From NCBI RefSeq assembly GCF_023715325.1, contig NZ_JAMBNX010000011.1, positions 62,001 to 126,000 of the forward strand: a stretch of DNA of 64,000 bases, read 5' to 3'. A program made the translations under genes and the position numbers. A model generated the notes under the pieces. The model made no database searches. It had not been told where the DNA came from and was given only the letters and a program-made list of their open reading frames with translations. The stretch is from Agromyces mediolanus (lineage in GTDB: Bacteria > Actinomycetota > Actinomycetes > Actinomycetales > Microbacteriaceae). Positions 43,876 to 51,712 of this stretch are shown here, one piece after another. How positions within the stretch are numbered: position 1 is the stretch's first letter; each line of letters begins with the position of its first letter.

Positions 43876-44080
43876 GGTTCCCTGAGCTCGTCGAAGGGCA
43901 CCCGTCCTGGTTCCCTGAGCTTGTCGAAGGGCACCCGTCCTGGTTCCCTGAGCTTGTCGAAGGGAACTCATTCCGGACTCCCTTCGACAAGCTCAGGGAA
44001 CCAACCCCTTCGACAAGCTCAGGGGACCAACCCCTTCGACAGGCTCAGGGAACCAACCCCTTCGACAAGCTCAGGGGACC
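43876..44080. repeat. Two head-to-head arrays of CCCTGAGCTTGTCGAAGGG
   Basis: Three plus-orientation copies (43876-43898, 43909-43931, 43942-43964, period 33 bp, spacer CACCCGTCCT) face four minus-orientation copies (43980-44002, 44006-44028, 44032-44054, 44058-44080, period 26 bp). The copies vary at one or two positions. The array separates the convergent iclR and monooxygenase genes and can fold into a very large hairpin. The last copy supplies the TGA stop codon of the monooxygenase gene. Confidence 0.95.
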
Positions 44081-45993
44081 ATCGACCGCTGGGGGCGCAG
44101 CGCCCCCTCGAAGAATGCCGCGAGCTCTGAGGTCGCGCTGAGCGGCAGCACGTGCGCGACGTACTGGTCGGGGCGCACGACGACGACCGCGCCGTCGCGT
44201 GAGATGCCGCGCTCCTCGAAGATGTCCGTCTTGCACCAGGCGCTCGGGGCGGCGGCGAAGACCTTCTCCCAGTCTATCAGGCCGAGCGGGCCGGTCTTCG
44301 GGCGGAACGCCTTCGGCACCGCCATGATGTCGACGCCCTCGTGCGGCTGCTGGTAGATCACCTTGACGTCGAACACGGCGTCGACGTCCGCGCCCTCGGG
44401 CGTGAACCGGGCCAGCGGCGACTCGGCCGAGCCCGACAGCCATTCGGCCCACGACGCGAGCGCGGATGCCTCGCCGGCGGCGGGCGCGTCCGCGAAGGCG
44501 TAGACGCGCCAGCGGCCGTCGGCCTTCGCGTGGTGGCCGAGGTGCACGACGTTGCCGTCGCAGACCATCGACACCTCGGACGACTTGAAGCGCTTGCCGA
44601 TCGGGAACCCGGTCGCGAGCCCCTGGTGGGTCGCCTCGCCGACGATCGCCGACGGGGCGTACTCGGTCATGAAGCCCGAGGGGAACTCGGCCGTGCCGAG
44701 GTAGTAGTTCGCGAGCTCCTGCGGGTCGGAGATCTCCTCCGGCTTGCGCGCCATGAGCGACGACCACTCGCGGTCGAAGTCGATGAGCTGCTGGGCGACG
44801 GGCTGGCGCTCGGCCGAGTAGGTGGCGAGCAGCTCGGCCGGGGCGAGTCCGGCGACGACGGAGCCGAGCTTCCAGCCGAGATTGAAGCCGTCCTGCATCG
44901 AGACGTTCATGCCCTGGCCCGCCTTCGCGCTGTGCGTGTGGCAGGCGTCGCCGGTGAGGAACACGCGCGGCGAGGCATCCGCCCCCTCCCCGCGGTCGTC
45001 GAAGTGGTCGGTGACCCGGTGGCCGACTTCGTAGACGCTGAACCAGGCGACCTCGCGCACGTCGATCGAGTACGGCTGCAGGATGTCGTTCGCCTTGGCG
45101 ATGATCGTCTCGATGGGCGTCTTGCGCACCTCGTGGTTGTCGTCGGCCGAGACCTCACCGAGGTCGATGTACATGCGGCAGAGGTAGCCGCCCTCGCGGG
45201 GGATGTGCAGGATGTTGCCCGCGGCCGAGTTGATCGCGCACTTCGTGCGCCAGTCGGGGAAGTCGGTGTTCACGACGACGTCCATGACGCCCCACGCGTG
45301 CGCCGAGATGCCGCCGAGGTGCTTGCGGCCGATCGCTTCGCGCACGCCGCTGCGGGCGCCGTCGCAGCCGGCGACGTACTTCGCGCGCACGGTGCGCTCC
45401 TCCCCGGCACGCTCGCCGGCCGTGTAGCGCACCCGCACCTCGACCGGATAGTCGCCGGCCTCGGGCGAGCCCTCCGGGTGCACGGTCAGGCCGAGGAACT
45501 CGATGCCGTAGTCGGGCTTCATGCGACCGGGGCCATTCGCGGCGGCCTCGGCGAAGTAGTCGAGCACACGCGCCTGGTTCACGATGAGGTGCGGGAACTC
45601 GCTGATCTTGTAGCCGTAGTCCTCGGTGCGGGTGGTGCGGGTGATCTGCCCGGGGTGCTCGGGGTCGGGGCCCCAGAAGTTCATGTAGCCGATGTTGTAG
45701 GCCTCGGCGATGATCCGCTCGGCGAAGCCGAACGCCTGGAAGGTCTCGACGCTGCGCGGCTGGATGCCGTCGGCCTGGCCGAGCACGAGTCGGCCGTCGC
45801 GGCGCTCGATCATGCGGGCGACGACGCCGGGGTACTGGGAGAGCTGCGCGGAGAGCAGCATGCCGGCCGGGCCGGATCCCACGATGAGCACGTCCATCTC
45901 GTCGGGCAGCTCGTCGGGCCGGTCGAGGCCGACGCCGGCGGCGGGCTGGACGCGCGGGTCGCCCGAGACGTATCCGTTGTGGTGGAACTGCAC
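44071..45993 (-). CDS. FAD-dependent aromatic hydroxylase (3-hydroxybenzoate 4-monooxygenase / phenol 2-monooxygenase family)
   Basis: 640 residues. The Rossmann motif VLIVGSGPAGMLLSAQLS (residues ~36-52) and the second FAD motif FLTGDACHTHSAKAGQGMNVSMQDGFNLGWKL are clear. YVAGCDGARSGVR is the DG fingerprint for FAD/NADPH. The C-terminal thioredoxin-like domain (~460-640) marks the phenol hydroxylase branch. It would hydroxylate a phenolic ring using NADPH and O2; MobA of Comamonas is a similar-sized relative, but the substrate is inferred. No ring-cleavage genes are nearby. The stop codon lies inside a repeat copy. Confidence 0.88.
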   Translation of the reverse strand: MQFHHNGYVSGDPRVQPAAGVGLDRPDELPDEMDVLIVGSGPAGMLLSAQLSQYPGVVARMIERRDGRLVLGQADGIQPRSVETFQAFGFAERIIAEAYNIGYMNFWGPDPEHPGQITRTTRTEDYGYKISEFPHLIVNQARVLDYFAEAAANGPGRMKPDYGIEFLGLTVHPEGSPEAGDYPVEVRVRYTAGERAGEERTVRAKYVAGCDGARSGVREAIGRKHLGGISAHAWGVMDVVVNTDFPDWRTKCAINSAAGNILHIPREGGYLCRMYIDLGEVSADDNHEVRKTPIETIIAKANDILQPYSIDVREVAWFSVYEVGHRVTDHFDDRGEGADASPRVFLTGDACHTHSAKAGQGMNVSMQDGFNLGWKLGSVVAGLAPAELLATYSAERQPVAQQLIDFDREWSSLMARKPEEISDPQELANYYLGTAEFPSGFMTEYAPSAIVGEATHQGLATGFPIGKRFKSSEVSMVCDGNVVHLGHHAKADGRWRVYAFADAPAAGEASALASWAEWLSGSAESPLARFTPEGADVDAVFDVKVIYQQPHEGVDIMAVPKAFRPKTGPLGLIDWEKVFAAAPSAWCKTDIFEERGISRDGAVVVVRPDQYVAHVLPLSATSELAAFFEGALRPQRSMVP

Positions 45994-46072
45994 GGGGGCT
46001 CCTCACCTCGTCGTGATGGGGCGCCGCTGCGGCGTCCCGCCCGAGTGCGGCTCGCGTCTCGCCATCCGCTCT

Positions 46073-46089
46073 CGTTCGATAATCGAACG
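46073..46089 (-). promoter_or_regulatory. Operator CGTTCGATAATCGAACG upstream of the monooxygenase
   Basis: A perfect 17-bp palindrome with one central base, 80 bp before the monooxygenase start. Its core GTTCGATAATCG is the same as the half of the published binding sequence of the IclR-type regulator PcaR (GTTCGATAATCGCAC). A second, looser match (ATTCGTTTATCGCGC) follows at 46094-46108. The iclR gene at 43157 is a natural candidate for the binding protein. Confidence 0.75.
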
Positions 46090-46226
46090 TGCCATTCGTT
46101 TATCGCGCAGTGATCATACGCCCGCCGCTCGCGCGGGACAACCGCGGGCGCGGCGCCGGCCTGCCGGCCTGCCGGCCCACCCCCGAAGTCGCACGAATCG
46201 CCCAACCCCGCCCCCCGAGGCATCCC

Positions 46227-46259
46227 TTCGTGCGACTCCACCCTGTGGAGTCGCACGAA
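46227..46259 (-). terminator. Hairpin TTCGTGCGACTCCA / TGGAGTCGCACGAA after the MATE gene
   Basis: Perfect 14-bp arms (46227-46240 and 46246-46259) with a 5-nt loop, starting eight bases after the MATE stop, so it can act as a terminator. A third AGTCGCACGAA copy occurs at 46187-46197, so the motif also behaves as a small dispersed repeat. Confidence 0.75.
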
Positions 46260-46266
46260 TCGCGCA

Positions 46267-47778
46267 TCAGCGCGAACGGACAGCGCGATTCGAGCGACCT
46301 CGCCGGCGGGCGGAGGGCGGAAGAGGCGGCGGCGGCACCTCGACGACCGGCACCGACCCGGTCACGATCGCGTCGACCGTCATCGAACCGTCGACGGGGC
46401 CGACGACCGGGATGGGCGTCGTCGGCGTCGCGGTGCGCGGCTCCACCCGCATCCGCCCGAGCCGACGGTGCTCGCGCACGTACGCCGGGATCAGCAGCAC
46501 GACCGCACCGATCCAGGCGAGCGGATTGCTCCAGACCACCCCGACGAAGCCGAATGCCGCGCCCAGCACGATCGCCGCGGCCACCCGCATCACGAGCTCG
46601 ATCACGCCCGTCGCGGTCGGGATGAACGTGTGCCCGAGCCCCTGCAGCGCCCCGCGAAGCACGAACAGCACCGCGAGCGAGGCGTAGGTGTAGCCGTCGA
46701 CCTCGAGCATGTACGCCGCGTCCGCCACCACGCCGTCGGACCCCTCGCCGACGAAGAGCCGCACGAGCTGCTCGCCGAACAGGATGAACGGCACCCCGAT
46801 CACGACGGCGGTGCCGATCGCCAGCCAGGTGGCTTGCACGACGCCGCGGCGGATGCGGTCGGGTCGGTGCCCGCCGAGGTTCTGCGCCGTGTACATCGAG
46901 GCGGCGAGCCCGAGCGAGGCGAGGAAGGCGACGGCGAGCGAGTCGACCCGCGACGCCGTCGTGTACGCGGCGACCGCGTCGGCGCCGAGCTCGTTCAGTG
47001 CGACCTGCACGGTGAGGGTGCCGATCGCGATGATCGACGCCTGGAACCCCATCGGCAGCCCGACCCGCAGGTGCTCGAGCACCTCCGCGCGGGAGACCCG
47101 CCAGTCGGCCCGACGCACGTGCAGCGCGGGCACCCGACGACGCACGAACTCGAGACAGAGCCCGACCGAGACGGCCTGTGCGACGACGGTGGCGACCGCG
47201 GCGCCACCGACGCCCCAGCCCAACCCGCCGACCATCAGCACCACGAGTCCTACGTTCAGCAGGCACGAGAGGGTGAGGAACACGAGCGGCGTCCGCGAGT
47301 CGCCGATCGCTCGGATGATCGCGGACAGGTAGTTGAAGAACATCACGGCGGATGCCCCGAGGAAGCTGATCTGCGTGAACGCGGTCGCCTCGGGCAGCAG
47401 CTCCGGCGGGGTCTGCAGCAGCTGTAGCGCGGGCCCGGCGATGAACGGAGCGCCCGCCGTCAGCAGCACGCTCATCGCTCCCGTGAGCAGCGTGCCGGTC
47501 GCGACCGAGCGGCGCACCCGCTCGTGGTCGCGGGCGCCGAACGCCTGGGCGGTCGGGATGGCGAAACCACTCGTCACCCCCCACGCGAAGCCGAGCAGCA
47601 GGAAGAGCAGCGGCCCGGTCGCACCGACCGCGGCGAGCGAGGCGATGCCGAGGTGCCGGCCGACGACGATCGCATCGGCAACTTGGTACAGCTGCTGCAC
47701 CACGTTGCCGATGAGCAGGGGGACGGCGAAGAGCAGGATGACGCGCCAGGGGGCGCCGGTCGTGAGGGTTCTGGCCAT
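46267..47778 (-). CDS. MATE-family efflux transporter
   Basis: 503 residues with about 12 helices in two homologous halves. VPLLIGNVVQQLYQVADAIVVGRHLG is the N-terminal MATE signature, matched in the second half by LRVGLPMGFQASIIAIGTLTVQ. Such proteins export cationic drugs or metabolites using Na+ or H+. The C-terminal ~60 residues are Pro/Val-rich and hydrophilic. A 16-bp palindrome lies 96 bp upstream, between it and the divergent gene at 47929. Substrate unknown. Confidence 0.93.
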   Translation of the reverse strand: MARTLTTGAPWRVILLFAVPLLIGNVVQQLYQVADAIVVGRHLGIASLAAVGATGPLLFLLLGFAWGVTSGFAIPTAQAFGARDHERVRRSVATGTLLTGAMSVLLTAGAPFIAGPALQLLQTPPELLPEATAFTQISFLGASAVMFFNYLSAIIRAIGDSRTPLVFLTLSCLLNVGLVVLMVGGLGWGVGGAAVATVVAQAVSVGLCLEFVRRRVPALHVRRADWRVSRAEVLEHLRVGLPMGFQASIIAIGTLTVQVALNELGADAVAAYTTASRVDSLAVAFLASLGLAASMYTAQNLGGHRPDRIRRGVVQATWLAIGTAVVIGVPFILFGEQLVRLFVGEGSDGVVADAAYMLEVDGYTYASLAVLFVLRGALQGLGHTFIPTATGVIELVMRVAAAIVLGAAFGFVGVVWSNPLAWIGAVVLLIPAYVREHRRLGRMRVEPRTATPTTPIPVVGPVDGSMTVDAIVTGSVPVVEVPPPPLPPSARRRGRSNRAVRSR

Positions 47779-47873
47779 GGGGCTCTCGACGGTGGGAGTG
47801 GCGGACGGGAAGGGTCGAGCAGGTGCGGCGAGCGCGCCCGGACCGAGCTGACCGCGGCGCTGCGCGCCATCCT

Positions 47874-47889
47874 ATCGAATCGATTCGAT
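47874..47889. promoter_or_regulatory. Perfect palindrome ATCGAATCGATTCGAT in the MATE upstream region
   Basis: A 16-bp perfect dyad in the 150-bp divergent spacer between the MATE gene and the gene at 47929. Such sites usually bind small dimeric repressors (TetR, MarR or PadR types). No regulator gene is adjacent. Confidence 0.65.
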
Positions 47890-47928
47890 TCTGCGCCAAC
47901 CGGCCGTCCCGATTGCTAGGTTCGGAGC

Positions 47929-48900
47929 ATGAAGCTTGTGCCCCGTGCCCGCGTCGAGCTCGGGCCCGGCGCGCTCGCGTTTCCGCACCCGCCCACCGTC
48001 TGCCTGCGTGCCGACGGCTCGCTGCTCGGCATCGCCGAGCAGCGCACCGACGTGGGGTGGGTGACCTCGCTCGTGCACGTGCGGCCCTCGGGCGAGCATC
48101 GCGCGATGCCGCTTCCCGAGCGCGCCTTCGGCGCACAGCCGGTGATCGTCGACGACGGTGATGCCGGGGTCATCGTGCTCACCGACGAGCGGACCGCCGT
48201 GCGCTTCGACCCCGAACTCGAGTCGCCCACGACGGTGGAAGTCGTCGACCGCGCCGGAGTCTCGGGTGGCGAGCGTCGTGTGACCATCGGCGGGATCGTC
48301 CGCAGCGCCGGCGCCGGGAACTGGCTCGTGGTGCTGAGCGACCCGACGGCGTTCCAGAACGCGCGCACGATCGCGCGGCTTCGTCTCGACGGCACGGGAG
48401 CCACGTGGGAAGCGGCCGAGTTGCTGCACGGCGACGACTACCCGATGGCGGGCGGGCGCACCTCGACTGCCCCGGGCGGAACCAAAGCCCCCATCGTCGG
48501 CGACGTGCTCGAGGTCGACGGCACGCGCTTCGCCGCCGTAAAGGGCAGCGACACGATGAGCCTGCTGAAGTACGGCTCGGACTTCTTCACGCTCGCAGAG
48601 CTCGACACCGGGGGGCGCGTCGCGCGGCGCGTGTATGAGGAGCGAGGGTGGAAGAAGCAGCCCGGCAAGCACGGCATCCGTGCACGGTTCACCTCCGACG
48701 GCGAGTATGCGATCCTCAGCCCCGTGTTCGGTACCGGCGAGTGGAAGGGCCGCCAGCAGCTGCTCCGACTGCGCGACGGATCGCTCGAGCCGGTGCCGAG
48801 CATCCGAGGCACTGCAGGCTTCGCCCTCGTCGACCTGCGCGGCGAGGCCGCGCTGCTCGCCTCGAACGACGAGGTGCTGCTCGCCGAGCGGACCGAATGA
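47929..48900 (+). CDS. Protein of unknown function, beta-rich
   Basis: 323 residues, no signal peptide or membrane segment. Alternating short beta-like strands and loops (SLLGIAEQRTDVGWVTSLVHV, AGVIVLTDERTAVRFDPEL, GGIVRSAGAGNWLVVLSDP, AILSPVFGTGEWKGRQQLLRLRDG) repeat at about 40-50 residues, suggesting a beta-propeller-like fold. TAGGTT at 47917-47922 ends six bases before the ATG, fitting a leaderless start. Family not recognised. Confidence 0.8.
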   Translation: MKLVPRARVELGPGALAFPHPPTVCLRADGSLLGIAEQRTDVGWVTSLVHVRPSGEHRAMPLPERAFGAQPVIVDDGDAGVIVLTDERTAVRFDPELESPTTVEVVDRAGVSGGERRVTIGGIVRSAGAGNWLVVLSDPTAFQNARTIARLRLDGTGATWEAAELLHGDDYPMAGGRTSTAPGGTKAPIVGDVLEVDGTRFAAVKGSDTMSLLKYGSDFFTLAELDTGGRVARRVYEERGWKKQPGKHGIRARFTSDGEYAILSPVFGTGEWKGRQQLLRLRDGSLEPVPSIRGTAGFALVDLRGEAALLASNDEVLLAERTE

Positions 48901-49116
48901 CGTCGGCGGCGCTCGGCCCGATCGAGCTGCCCTGTAGGTTCCCGCTCGAGATGGCGGAGATCGACGGAGAATCCACGCTACTTGGCAGTGGTTTCGAGCT
49001 CAGGATTCCTCCGGAAATGGCAGAATCCTACGGGCCACCCCCGTTGGCGCAGCGCCACGATTCTCGCGGGGCGCTGGGGAGAGGATGTCGACCCGGTCTC
49101 GTTGTCGACGCTGCGA
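48901..49116. other. Gene-free spacer with a GGATTC/GAATCC inverted repeat
   Basis: No convincing gene. AGGATTC near 48991 and GAATCC near 49023 are inverted copies about 25 bp apart. The sequence leads into the hairpin repeat at 49129. Confidence 0.4.
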
Positions 49117-49617
49117 CTACGAATGCGAGATTCTTGGCTCACTGAGCCAAGAATCCCGCCGGCGCACGATCATGTCCCGGCCCTCGCACGCGTCGCAGTC
49201 GCACATCGGCCACCCGAACCGCTCCCAGAAGCCCACAGCGTCGTGCGCCGGGCCGACGTAGAGTTCCCGGTCGCCGAACTCCTCCCCGAGCTGGGTGATG
49301 ATCCGTGTGCCGATCCGGTCTTCGCTGACACGGAGGCCTTCACGGACCTCGAAGTCCCAGATCATGACGGCGAGCTCTGTCGCCCGCGGCGTGTGGCTGA
49401 CGTACCGGAGCGACAGGAGCATGCGTGCGACTTCTTCGCCGCCTTCCTCACCCGACGGGACCTCCGCGGCGAGGACCCAGCGGCCGAGATCGAACAGCAC
49501 ATCATCCTCACGAAACTCGTCGTCGACGGCGAAGACCGCGACTTCTTGAGCCGATCGTTGGGCTTCGCCGGGGTAAACGTCACGATCGTCTGGCACCCGG
49601 GATGGCCCATCCAGCAC
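49117..49617 (-). pseudogene. ORF with acetyltransferase-like C-terminus, probably 5'-truncated
   Basis: From a GTG at 49617 (no ribosome-binding site) 166 residues can be read. VAVFAVDDEFREDDVLFDLGRWVLAAEV and ELYVGPAHDAVGFWERFGWPMCDCDACEG look like real protein, the latter like the end of a GNAT domain (xFWERFGW). The same frame stays open upstream to a TGA near 49872 (…ELLRGHLRHGAEVHLVGV) without any ATG or GTG, hence a truncated or decayed gene is likely. Its last codons run through the hairpin repeat at 49129-49155, adding the tail DSWLSEPRI. The plus strand has a competing open frame ending at 49845 with a plausible C-terminus (ADEFARIAQRPLSVDSDPFQAFFG), so which strand is coding beyond 49617 is unresolved. 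Confidence 0.45.
49129..49155. repeat. Hairpin repeat GATTCTTGGCTCA, copy 1
   Basis: GATTCTTGGCTCA (49129-49141), one base, then its exact complement (49143-49155): a 13-bp perfect dyad. It lies inside the 3' end of the minus-strand ORF. CCGGTCTCG occurs about 30 bp before it, as with copy 2. Confidence 0.85.
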
Positions 49618-49908
49618 GCGCAGGTTGACGCCGGCAGGGCCGTGCGCCTGCGGCCGGACCCCGACGAGGTGGACTTCGGCGCCGTGCCGCAGGTGCCCCC
49701 GAAGGAGCTCGCGTTGTGGGACGGGTCGATCGGATCCATCCTGGTGACAGCGGACGAGTTCGCGCGGATCGCGCAGCGTCCGTTGAGCGTCGACTCCGAC
49801 CCATTCCAGGCGTTCTTCGGCAGTATTGCCGGATCGGAGCCATGAGGTTGGTGACGTGTGCGGAGTTCACTCCGGTCTCGACGCGAATGTGCGATGACGC
49901 GGTCCCGG

Positions 49909-49935
49909 GATTCTTGGCTCACTGTGCCAAGAATT
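49909..49935. repeat. Hairpin repeat GATTCTTGGCTCA, copy 2
   Basis: Same orientation as copy 1, with two changes in the second arm (TGTGCCAAGAATT). Also preceded by CCGGTCTCG. Copies 1 and 2 bracket about 750 bp holding the odd ORF. The rest of 49936-50083 shows nothing recognisable. Confidence 0.8.
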
Positions 49936-50083
49936 GGCCGTCGGCTTCGGCGGCAACCGGTACGCGCTCTCGCGTAGCTCCGCCGCGGTCGACTGAAAGG
50001 CTACTCAAGGATCCTCGGGAGTGATTCCTCTAAGCGCTCAGGCGCCCAAAGACGGCGGTCACGTTGCGATCGCCGGTTGAGTT

Positions 50084-51298
50084 TCAATCCCAGTTGACAG
50101 CGCTGTCGAGCGAGTCGTTCGCGTACGCGGTATACTCCAGAGCTTTGCCCTCTTCGGCCATCCGGAGCGCATACCCGATCGCTTCGGGGCGAAAGTCAGC
50201 CTCCAGGCCCGACTTCAACCAGGGAAAATATGGATGGCTCTCGAGTGCCTCGTCGACGTGATTGATTCGTTCGAGGATGTCGTCAATTTCTTCGGGGCTG
50301 AGCGGCGCTTGCCAGAGCATGAATTGCGCGCTCGGCTTGCCGTCCTCGCTGACCAAGCTGCGGCGTCCGGGCGCCCATTCCACGACGACACCATCAGCGG
50401 GATGGCCGCCCCCGCCGTGTAGCAAGCGTCCACGGTAATTCTTGGCCATGTGGTTCAGTGCCTGCTTCGCTCGGCTCACCTGACCCTCATGCGGCGTAGG
50501 AAAGGCGACATCAAACTGGTCAGCCCAACCTGCTTCGATCAATGCCCGCAACGAGAAGTCCGGTCGCAGCGCCGCAGGGGAGAATGCCGATAGCACGACC
50601 AGGGTGTGCTGAACATAGGCGAAGTACGTCGCGATAACGGCGGTGCAGACGTAGGCCACTTCTCTCTGATGAGCAGCTTCCGCCATCGCGCCCTCGACTA
50701 CTGACAGCACTGCCGCGAGAGGGTCATCGCGAACGCGGCGGGACTCGGGCACACCGGCCTCGCGCATCTGCCGCAAATGTGCCAAGTGGAAGTTGACCGC
50801 ACCACGATATCGAGCGAACTGGTTGACAACGGTCGCTCGGTTCTCGCTGAGATCGCGTTGCACGCGTGGAGAGATTGCCCGCTGGTAGAGGCTCGTGGCT
50901 GCGGCGGTTAGCCGGCGCTCCACCTCCTTCCCGAGTTCATCTGCGCCCTCGGCGCCTCCTTCGGATACCAGGATGGTCAGCCGGAGTCCGAACTTTCCCC
51001 ATTGAAGTCGGCAGGTGGTACCCCGGAAGTCGAACTCGCGGATCCAAGCGACCTTCTCGTACGCGGGCTGGTGTCGGGGACCCGCCACCGCGAGAACCAG
51101 CTCGATGATGTCGGCGACGCTGACGGCCGATACGGCAAACCGGTAGTGAACAGTGGGCGAGTCCGGTTCGAACGACGCGCTGGGTGCAGTGAATCCATGC
51201 AGCTCTCGATCCCGGATTCCGATGAGGGCCAATGCGAAGGCTTCGTCCTCGTCCGTCAAGGTCGGTTCGGCTCGCCGGGCGCGTGGCTCCTCAGTCAT
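50084..51298 (-). CDS. Protein of unknown function, 404 residues
   Basis: Starts at ATG 51298, with GGAGAGG six bases upstream (a longer reading to 51379 is unlikely). N-terminal part is mixed alpha/beta (VHYRFAVSAVSVADIIELVLAVAG, FRGTTCRLQWGKFGLRLTILVSEGG). The middle is helical with a hydrophobic stretch (REVAYVCTAVIATYFAYVQHTLVVLSAFS), perhaps membrane-associated or a buried core. The C-terminal half has LNHMAKNYRGRLLHGGGGHPADGVVVEWAPG and an acidic end. No family recognised. It lies on the same strand as, and 415 bp after, the kinase-helicase operon, in DNA of lower GC than the first 49 kb. Confidence 0.75.
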   Translation of the reverse strand: MTEEPRARRAEPTLTDEDEAFALALIGIRDRELHGFTAPSASFEPDSPTVHYRFAVSAVSVADIIELVLAVAGPRHQPAYEKVAWIREFDFRGTTCRLQWGKFGLRLTILVSEGGAEGADELGKEVERRLTAAATSLYQRAISPRVQRDLSENRATVVNQFARYRGAVNFHLAHLRQMREAGVPESRRVRDDPLAAVLSVVEGAMAEAAHQREVAYVCTAVIATYFAYVQHTLVVLSAFSPAALRPDFSLRALIEAGWADQFDVAFPTPHEGQVSRAKQALNHMAKNYRGRLLHGGGGHPADGVVVEWAPGRRSLVSEDGKPSAQFMLWQAPLSPEEIDDILERINHVDEALESHPYFPWLKSGLEADFRPEAIGYALRMAEEGKALEYTAYANDSLDSAVNWD

Positions 51299-51712
51299 TT
51301 GGATCCTCTCCGGACCAGCCGAGGTCAGTGTTGATCTGGAGTGGCAGTGTAACGAACAGCTCGCCATCCGATATTGCATCTCGCTGGTCTTGAACCAGGT
51401 CGATGAAGTAGATGAACCGGACGATGCGTTCCGGCGTTACGAAGCGGCCCAGTTGGAGATCGCAGGACTCACGAGGAACGCCAAGGGGCCAGTAGTTCCC
51501 TGCCGACCGATATTCTCGTCACACCGATCGGTGCAGCGATCCCCTCGGAAGCGCACTCCGCGAGTTCACGCTTCGGATTGCGGTGGAGATTCACGTTACA
51601 AGGTTTGCCCAATCCGCTTCCTCGACCACATACGCCCTAGTTGACGGCGTCGCTCCAGTCGAACCACATACACACGCAAGCAGACCATGAACCGCCGAGC
51701 TAGCGGTACTCC
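51299..51712. other. Low-GC spacer between the 404-residue gene and the kinase-helicase operon
   Basis: 414 bp with visibly lower GC than the rest of the window. Short frames on both strands have no codon bias or known motif. It may be a remnant of inserted DNA. No tRNA, direct-repeat attachment site or integrase was seen. Confidence 0.5.

Noticed and set aside
43876..44080. CRISPR array
   Set aside because: Copies are in two orientations, spacers are constant and very short (3-10 bp) and no cas genes are nearby.
51299..51712. tRNA-associated integration site at the island boundary
   Set aside because: No tRNA-like cloverleaf, direct repeats or integrase gene could be found; only lower GC was noted.
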